From contig NZ_AUJE01000036.1 in NCBI RefSeq assembly GCF_000424065.1, forward strand, positions 1-39,016: DNA of 39,016 nucleotides, read 5' to 3'. Below, one piece after another: positions 34,776-39,016 of this stretch (positions are counted from its first letter, which is position 1; each line of letters starts with the position of its first letter). The translations under genes were made by a program, and so were the position numbers. A model generated the notes under the pieces. The model was not told where the DNA came from. It saw nothing but the letters and a program-made list of their open reading frames with translations, and did no database searches. The DNA comes from Selenomonas ruminantium subsp. ruminantium ATCC 12561 (GTDB lineage: Bacteria > Bacillota > Negativicutes > Selenomonadales > Selenomonadaceae).

Positions 34776-35744
34776 TTACTGCATATACGGCGCTGTAAAC
34801 TCCTGCACCGTCTTAAAATACAATTTCTCGTCTTTCTGACAGGCCACGCCATGTACCGCATCATGGATTAAGAGCAGACTCTTGTCCGGAGCTTTCGCAT
34901 CCCGGTAAAGCTGCTCGGCCATGGAAGGCGGGACTAACGCATCCCTCGTGCCATGAATGAACAAGATAGGCACTTTTGAATGCATCACCGCAACCTCCGG
35001 CACCGCTTGATTGAGGCTGAAGCCAGCCACCTGCTGACAACGCCAGTCCAAAAGATTCATGGCCGGGAAGGGCGGCAGGCCCAACGACTCATGTATCTGA
35101 TGCACAAGCAAATCAAAGGCGCTGGTGTAGCCGCTTTCTTCCACGCAAGCCGCTACATTCTTCGGCAAATCCTCATCATCACAGGCCATCATAACCGTGG
35201 CCGCCCCCATGGACACACCATGCAGGATAATCTTGGCCTGCGGATAGTAAAGGGCAATCCGCTTGGCCCAGTCCACCATATCCACGCTCTCCCGATAGCC
35301 CATGGTCAGATAGCGGCCCTCACTCTTGCCTGCAGCGCGCAGGTCAGGGGTCAGCACATGATAGCCCATCCGCAGATAGTGGGTTGCTATATAATAGGAA
35401 TTTTCCTGCGTACCCCCGTAGCCATGCGCTACGATTACCCATTTTTTCGCACCGTTATCCTCATCGGGATAAAAATGCGTAGCCTTTAACACCAGATTGT
35501 CCCGCGAAGTCAGCGTCCATTCCTCATTCGTATAATCCGGCTTATCATAATGGCGCGCCTCCGGCGGCATGAGCAAAGCAAACGCCCGCGGCGGTTCCTG
35601 CGGATTATCCACCGTCCCCCGCTCCAAGCCAAAGTGCACCGCATAATTGCCAACAAAATATCCTGTCCCCATGATAAAGGCCGCAGCCACAGCCGCCGCC
35701 GTAAGGACAGCTGTCAGGAGACAGGATAAAAACATCTTGTGCAT
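34776..35744 (-). CDS. Membrane-anchored alpha/beta hydrolase
   Basis: 322 residues. One N-terminal membrane segment (about 5-32), not clearly cleaved. Alpha/beta hydrolase core with oxyanion HGYGG, nucleophile Ser in HGVSMGAA, Asp in FIHGTRDALV and His in DAVHGVA. Close in layout to YqkD/Bem46-type hydrolases of unknown substrate; an exported esterase is likely. First gene of the twelve-gene block. The start ATG 35742-35744 (AAAGGTG upstream) lies in a 9-bp inverted repeat with a stretch upstream. Confidence 0.92.
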   Translation of the reverse strand: MHKMFLSCLLTAVLTAAAVAAAFIMGTGYFVGNYAVHFGLERGTVDNPQEPPRAFALLMPPEARHYDKPDYTNEEWTLTSRDNLVLKATHFYPDEDNGAKKWVIVAHGYGGTQENSYYIATHYLRMGYHVLTPDLRAAGKSEGRYLTMGYRESVDMVDWAKRIALYYPQAKIILHGVSMGAATVMMACDDEDLPKNVAACVEESGYTSAFDLLVHQIHESLGLPPFPAMNLLDWRCQQVAGFSLNQAVPEVAVMHSKVPILFIHGTRDALVPPSMAEQLYRDAKAPDKSLLLIHDAVHGVACQKDEKLYFKTVQEFTAPYMQ

Positions 35745-35789
35745 GTAATCACCTTTCTACTGCCTGCCTAAAAACAAAGATGATTACAT
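35743..35789 (-). promoter_or_regulatory. Inverted repeat over the start of the first gene of the block
   Basis: ATGTAATCA (35743-35751) is complementary to TGATTACAT (35781-35789). In the mRNA the 3' arm would cover the end of the ribosome site and the AU of the start codon. A weak promoter (TAGCAA, 17 bp, TAAAAT with -10 at 35788-35793) would start transcription inside the 5' arm, so the repeat could instead be a protein operator. Confidence 0.45.
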
Positions 35790-35852
35790 TTTAACACCGA
35801 TATGGAATTTTTGCTATCCCTTAATGAGGTACATTTTCCCATTCATAAAAGA

Positions 35853-35866
35853 CTTGACCGGTCAAG
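35853..35866. repeat. 14-bp perfect palindrome
   Basis: CTTGACCGGTCAAG. It shares the core TGACCGGTCA with two sites at 25035-25057 and overlaps the stop of a gene remnant. Confidence 0.8.
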
Positions 35867-35993
35867 CCTTGCTACTGTCGTTAGCTTTTTCTGCCGCCGC
35901 AACGATTCTGTCTCTATCTTCGTCCGATAGACCGCACCAGATGGCGAAACCTTTGCCATGATTATGGTAGCTTAAATATGCATATTTACTCTT
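35862..35993 (-). pseudogene. 3' remnant of an unknown gene
   Basis: A 43-codon open stretch with natural-looking composition (KYAYLSYHNHGKGFAIWCGL, then SDEDRDRIVAAAEKA) ends at TGA 35862-35864. It is blocked upstream by TAA and has no start codon or ribosome site, and it overlaps the end of the PBECR4 gene in another frame. It reads like the tail of a longer lost gene. Family not recognised. Confidence 0.4.
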
Positions 35994-36535
35994 TTATCCA
36001 CCACGTACATATCCAATATTTTCAACTTGGTCTGCCGAATTAAAAATTTCGGTGTATTTCGGGAAAAGAATGACACAGGAACATACTTTCCTTGCTGCCT
36101 CCCCTTCAAGAACAGATGATAGATGGTCTCCTGTTCCTTTTGATAGAGCAGAAAATCGGCGATTATCCTCGTACCTGCTAACTGGGAATTGAACTTGATG
36201 ATTACCTTGCCGCCTTTTAACGCCGCCAATAGTTGGGGCAGATAGGCCAAGTCATTCAGCCGACGGTCTATCTCAGGGAAAAATACACTTGATTGCAGGT
36301 AATTGTAGTCAATCTCCCCCATAAGCAATCGCCGATATAAATTACTTTTTGATTTTGCATTGTGAATATCTGCTAAATCCGCCAATTTTCCGATACCTGC
36401 CAAGTGCAGAAAATGTTCCGGCAGAAAGAAAAAAGAAATGTCCAGCAACTCCTGATGGGCACTGCCTATTTTCAAATGAAAGTCCTTATGACACAACGAT
36501 TGATAGGCATCAAGCGCCTCCCTCAATACATCCAC
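35972..36535 (-). CDS. PBECR4-type nuclease/toxin-like protein
   Basis: 187 residues from GTG 36535. The pattern VLREALDAYQSLCHKDFHLK, then FFLPEHFLHLAGIGKLADL and KYVPVSFFSRNTPKFLIR near the end, fits PBECR4, a domain of the Barnase/EndoU/ColicinE5/RelE-like RNase superfamily found in phage and mobile DNA. The frame is open further up to ATG 36571, but that ATG sits inside a terminator hairpin (36553-36588), so GTG 36535 (AAGGTGAT upstream) or GTG 36544 is likelier. No antitoxin gene is visible. A candidate small RNA lies directly upstream on the same strand. PBECR4 is often part of larger proteins; here it stands alone. Confidence 0.65.
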   Translation of the reverse strand: MDVLREALDAYQSLCHKDFHLKIGSAHQELLDISFFFLPEHFLHLAGIGKLADLADIHNAKSKSNLYRRLLMGEIDYNYLQSSVFFPEIDRRLNDLAYLPQLLAALKGGKVIIKFNSQLAGTRIIADFLLYQKEQETIYHLFLKGRQQGKYVPVSFFSRNTPKFLIRQTKLKILDMYVVDKRVNMHI

Positions 36536-36552
36536 ATTTATCACCTTACACA

Positions 36553-36588
36553 CAAAAATCGCCCAAGGCATCAGCGCCTCAGGCGATG
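36553..36588 (-). terminator. Terminator of the candidate small RNA
   Basis: On the minus strand ATCGCC-TG-AGGC pairs with GCCT-TG-GGCGAT and is followed by TTTTTG. It lies in front of the PBECR4 reading frame. Confidence 0.8.
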
Positions 36589-36724
36589 GAAATCCGGCAT
36601 TTTTCTTTCGGCTTTCGCCTAGACAGGCTTTGGCTCAATGCAAACCATACACAAAGACCTCCACTGGACACTTCCCTGACCAAGCCTCCAGAATCAACGG
36701 TGAAGATACGTCAAACGTTATCTT
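36553..36724 (-). ncRNA. Candidate small RNA upstream of the PBECR4 gene
   Basis: A promoter (36731-36759) and a terminator (36553-36588) define a transcript of about 170 nt with no good start codon and ribosome site. Likely helices: CTGGA with TCCAG, AGGCTTGG with CCAAAGCCT (one bulge), and GGC-GAAA-GCC. Alternative: the stretch 36635-36763 is an open frame (TKPDKCYYDCKITFDVSSPL, then WSGKCPVEVFVYGLH) without ATG, GTG or TTG start in the right place, which may be a decayed gene end in phase with PBECR4. Confidence 0.45.
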
Positions 36725-36730
36725 ACAATC

Positions 36731-36759
36731 ATAGTAACATTTGTCCGGCTTGGTGTCAA
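36731..36759 (-). promoter_or_regulatory. Promoter of the candidate small RNA
   Basis: On the minus strand: TTGACA (36754-36759), 17 bp, TACTAT (36731-36736). Confidence 0.6.
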
Positions 36760-36785
36760 TAATTTAATCCCAATCCAAAAAACGA

Positions 36786-37583
36786 TTATGTATGGGGTAA
36801 AATGCCGTCACCAGTCGATGTACTTTTTGTAAATACAGCAAAGGAATCTTCCAGCAGATTGTATGGCTTACTGTTTTTTACCAACGGCCATAGTTCCTCT
36901 GCTTTTATCCATTTGATTTGTGCTGACTGCTCTACGCTGTTCGAAAATTGCTCCTTCGCCAACTGCGCATAGCGTTTGGAACTGATTCTCTGCGCACCTT
37001 CTGTGCTGGTTGCCCGCCAACGGGGCAGATAATAATGCTGCTTGACGCTGCCGTCATAACCGGACAGTTGCCAGGTCGAAAAGCCCAGCTCCTCAACCTG
37101 CAATACGCCGTTCAGCCAAAGGGCATAGCGGGTATGCACCGCCTCAAACTCACCATGCATGATGGTTTCCGTAAAAAGATAGATATAACGCTTTTTCTGC
37201 GCATCATACAACACTGTGAATTGCCCATATTCCTCACCGGTCAAAATATCCGGCATATGCGAGCCGCCCACCAAATGAATGCCCCCATGGCGTGTCCATT
37301 TTCCTTCGTTTAATTCTTCACACCGCAGCTCTTGCGTTCCATCAAAGCTGCCTGCCTTCGCCAGCAAAATCTCCAAATTGCCGTCATGGTTCAAGTCGGT
37401 CACTGCGTAATGCCACTTGTTCCAATCTTTATCCTGCGTTGGCTGAACGAACCAGCCGTTTTCCGCCTTCGCCGTCCGCGCCAAAATATCCAGCTGCTCC
37501 GACACCTGCAAAGGTGCAGCGGATACAACGCCTGCACAAAGCCATGCTGCCATAAGCAGAACATACAGCCGCTTTAACACCAT
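36786..37583 (-). CDS. Exported protein with an EF-hand/FG-GAP-like repeat
   Basis: 265 residues. Signal peptide to about residue 22 (AAWLCAGVVSAAP). DLNHDGNLEILLA (about 68-80) is a calcium-loop/FG-GAP type motif. The rest is rich in aromatic residues and beta-like (FTVLYDAQKKRYIYLFTETI). It resembles exported hypothetical proteins of Negativicutes that report on content such as sugar or metal, but I cannot name the family. ATG 37583 is preferred to the TTG just before it; GGAGGTGCAGGG lies upstream. Likely second gene of a pair with 37643-38521. Confidence 0.75.
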   Translation of the reverse strand: MVLKRLYVLLMAAWLCAGVVSAAPLQVSEQLDILARTAKAENGWFVQPTQDKDWNKWHYAVTDLNHDGNLEILLAKAGSFDGTQELRCEELNEGKWTRHGGIHLVGGSHMPDILTGEEYGQFTVLYDAQKKRYIYLFTETIMHGEFEAVHTRYALWLNGVLQVEELGFSTWQLSGYDGSVKQHYYLPRWRATSTEGAQRISSKRYAQLAKEQFSNSVEQSAQIKWIKAEELWPLVKNSKPYNLLEDSFAVFTKSTSTGDGILPHT

Positions 37584-37642
37584 CAATTCCCTGCACCTCC
37601 ACTAATTGCTTTTCATCATTCACACAGGCATAATGCTGCTTA

Positions 37643-38521
37643 TCAGGGGAGTTTGGTAAACTCTACACCATTATCCGTGTTTTCCTTTTTATCCTGCCAA
37701 AGCATGATGCCATCACGCAGGACAAAGAGCGCATGACCGTCATTATAGGCCATATTCTCTTTGCTTGTACCATTTTCCGCATAAACATAATCGATGCGCG
37801 TGCCATTGCCGTTGCTGAACAGTATCGCCGCAAAATTGTCATAGCTGCAATGGTAAACCCAACGGCTGCCTTCAGCGGCACTGCTTGCCCATTGAATTTC
37901 CATCAGGAAACCATTGCCCTCCCGGCTGACTACAGCAGAACAACGGCCACTGCCCCAGACACCAACATAATCTTCTGCCTTAATGCCCACACGGTTTTTA
38001 TCGCAGCCATTTTCGGCATAACGCACAAAATGCATGGCTCCATCCTGCCCCGAATAAAGGTCTGTCTGCGTTGCAGCCTTTTCGTCCTTGGCAAAGGCAG
38101 CCCATTGTTCATTAGCACTCGTATACGCCGAATACCAAGGCGAGGCTGTGTTCTTATCCTCAAGAACTACACCGCCACCTTCCAAAAAGGAATACCAATA
38201 GGATGTTGAACCATCCGGATGTTCTTCAGCCGTTACCTTAACCATGCCAAAGGCCCTGCCGTCTTTGTAGGTCATTTCATACTTGCCATCCGCATAGATG
38301 ACAAGACTTCGCGCATCAGCTGCACCTGCCTCACGCCAGGTTCCGACAATAGGCTGAATACTGTGCTCACTGACCGCCGCTGCTTTCTGCACCGCTGTAC
38401 CGGCACTGTTTGCTGCCGCCACAGCAGTTTCTCCTACAGCGATACCGCTGATAAAACAGGCCGCCGCTCCGATTAGCAGCACAGGGAGCAGTATTTTCTG
38501 TATCGTTTCATATGCATACAT
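37643..38521 (-). CDS. Exported protein, lipocalin-like repeats
   Basis: 292 residues. The start is ATG 38521 (MYAYETIQKILLPVLLIGAA) because AGGAGG stands before it and a signal-like hydrophobic segment follows; the open frame above it runs into IS605 flank. The mature part has two similar halves: IVGTWREAGAADARSLVIYA with MTYKDGRAFG, and YVGVWGSGRCSAVVSREGNG with MAYNDGHALF. These look like two lipocalin-type beta barrels. Exact family unknown. An IS605-type element ends about 120 bp upstream and may have cut off the native promoter. Confidence 0.75.
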   Translation of the reverse strand: MYAYETIQKILLPVLLIGAAACFISGIAVGETAVAAANSAGTAVQKAAAVSEHSIQPIVGTWREAGAADARSLVIYADGKYEMTYKDGRAFGMVKVTAEEHPDGSTSYWYSFLEGGGVVLEDKNTASPWYSAYTSANEQWAAFAKDEKAATQTDLYSGQDGAMHFVRYAENGCDKNRVGIKAEDYVGVWGSGRCSAVVSREGNGFLMEIQWASSAAEGSRWVYHCSYDNFAAILFSNGNGTRIDYVYAENGTSKENMAYNDGHALFVLRDGIMLWQDKKENTDNGVEFTKLP

Positions 38522-38640
38522 TTTAGTATCCTCCTGCGCACCATTTAACCTGCCGCCTTTTCCCAATGCGTCTTGGAATGCCAGCGGTGACGATATTTGC
38601 CGTGATATTCGGGGATACCCGGATTTTGAATGTAACAGGT

Positions 38641-38769
38641 TTGACACTCCCAATGCCTAAAGGCAGGGGATTCTTGGTTCGCTGAACACTGCGGCCTAGC
38701 CGTAACCAGTTCGACTTACACGTTCTCCCCAAGCGTAAATTCCCGTGTGTCCCACGGTACTAATTTATG
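38641..38769 (-). ncRNA. Likely omega RNA and right end of the IS605-type element
   Basis: Downstream of tnpB the minus strand carries hairpin CCGTG-GGACA-CACGG (38743-38757), the stretch CGTAAGTCG-like (here GTGTAAGTCGAACTGG), a GCTAGGCCGC segment, and the end hairpin TGCCTTTAGGCA (38654-38665) followed by GTGTCAA (38641-38647). These are typical of IS200/IS605 right ends, from which TnpB guide RNA is made. The guide would be the flanking bases 38621-38640. Confidence 0.6.
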
Positions 38770-39016
38770 TTAAGCAACCTGTTTTTGTTCTATTGCCTTT
38801 CGCAGTATATTTATTGCTGCATTGGCATCTCGGTCATGATGTGAACCACATGCAGGGCAAGTCCAATCCCTGATACCAAGATTCTTAGTTTCTTTGTTCT
38901 GGTATCCGCATTTTGAACAGGTCTGGCTTGACGGGTAGAATGTATCTACCTTCAAGATTTCAGAGCCATGCAATTCTGCCTTGTATTCAAGCTGACGGAA
39001 GAACTCGGACCAGCTT
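38770..39016 (-). CDS. IS605-type TnpB (OrfB), C-terminal part
   Basis: The frame runs in from the right edge; 81 codons plus the stop are present. It starts SWSEFFRQLEYKAELHGSEI, then KVDTFYPSSQTCSKCGYQN, with the zinc ribbon CxxC (CSKC) and CPAC and the last RuvC Asp in HHDRDANAAINIL. TnpB is an RNA-guided DNA nuclease, ancestor of Cas12. Because the N-terminal part is not in the window, it is unknown whether the protein is whole. It ends with the basic tail KAIEQKQVA. Its omega RNA probably overlaps the stop and extends into 38641-38769. Confidence 0.9.
   Translation of the reverse strand, partial: SWSEFFRQLEYKAELHGSEILKVDTFYPSSQTCSKCGYQNKETKNLGIRDWTCPACGSHHDRDANAAINILRKAIEQKQVA

Larger units (their letters stand above)
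38641..39016 (-). mobile_element. IS200/IS605-family element, right part
   Basis: It contains the C-terminal part of tnpB and the right end with its hairpin. The left end, any tnpA and the target motif are beyond the window. It interrupts the region upstream of an exported-protein gene. Confidence 0.75.

Noticed and set aside
38522-38653. N-terminal extension of the exported lipocalin-like protein
   Set aside because: It crosses the IS605 boundary; ATG 38521 has AGGAGG and begins the signal segment.
38523-38732. A 69-codon minus-strand frame in the IS605 right end
   Set aside because: It lies in the hairpin-rich right end and guide flank and has no protein family pattern.
1-39016. CRISPR array or prophage
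   Set aside because: No regularly spaced direct repeats and no phage structural, integrase or lysis genes were seen; the mobile pieces are IS ends and isolated island-type genes.

Overview
The window looks like chromosomal DNA of an anaerobic, chemotactic Firmicute. The best fit is a Negativicute of the Selenomonas type. This is an inference from the mix of genes (AddAB rather than RecBCD, DUF4127 and DUF2225 proteins, a DUF438/hemerythrin protein, CheR and a chemoreceptor), from Firmicute-style AGGAGG ribosome binding sites, and from a moderate GC content; no rRNA is present to confirm it. Almost all genes lie on the minus strand. The exceptions are a MATE transporter, tRNA-Gln, an aldose epimerase, a small secreted protein and a broken Rrf2-type regulator.

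Left to right: 1-371 is the end of an IS3-type insertion sequence. 381-3425 is a three-gene operon (DUF2225, unknown, DUF4127). 3542-5901 is a MerR-type regulator divergent from a MATE exporter, with a textbook 19-bp-spacer MerR promoter. 5919-6087 is a tRNA-Gln(CUG) unit with a consensus promoter and a terminator. 6148-7026 is an aldose 1-epimerase. 7092-8686 holds DedA and CorA; corA has a long leader with mutually exclusive helices. 8962-10947 is a chemoreceptor. 11138-11476 is tmRNA. 11685-13299 holds a small secreted Lys/Pro/Gln-rich protein, an Rrf2 pseudogene behind perfect palindromes, and an orphan RhuM-family gene. 13317-23381 is a run of cheR, a PaaK-like gene, addB, addA and a ZIP transporter. 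23566-25313 holds Hsp20 and a DUF438/hemerythrin protein.

25557-35744 is a tightly packed set of twelve genes on the minus strand, read from the right: alpha/beta hydrolase, dtd, M29 aminopeptidase, secreted protein, YitT, FAD oxidoreductase, cyclophilin lipoprotein, GIY-YIG, uppP, pth, radical SAM, nagA. They have short gaps or overlaps and end at a strong terminator at 25413-25471. Several handle translation or wall turnover: Dtd and Pth clear faulty aminoacyl- and peptidyl-tRNA, UppP recycles the lipid carrier, and NagA recycles amino sugar.

35862-39016 is accessory DNA. It holds a PBECR4-type nuclease gene behind a candidate small RNA with its own promoter and terminator, gene remnants on both sides, two secreted proteins of unknown function, and the 3' end of an IS200/IS605-type tnpB with its likely omega RNA. 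The most interesting points are the corA leader switch, the small RNA/PBECR4 unit, the TnpB guide end and the Rrf2 pseudogene with intact operator-like palindromes.
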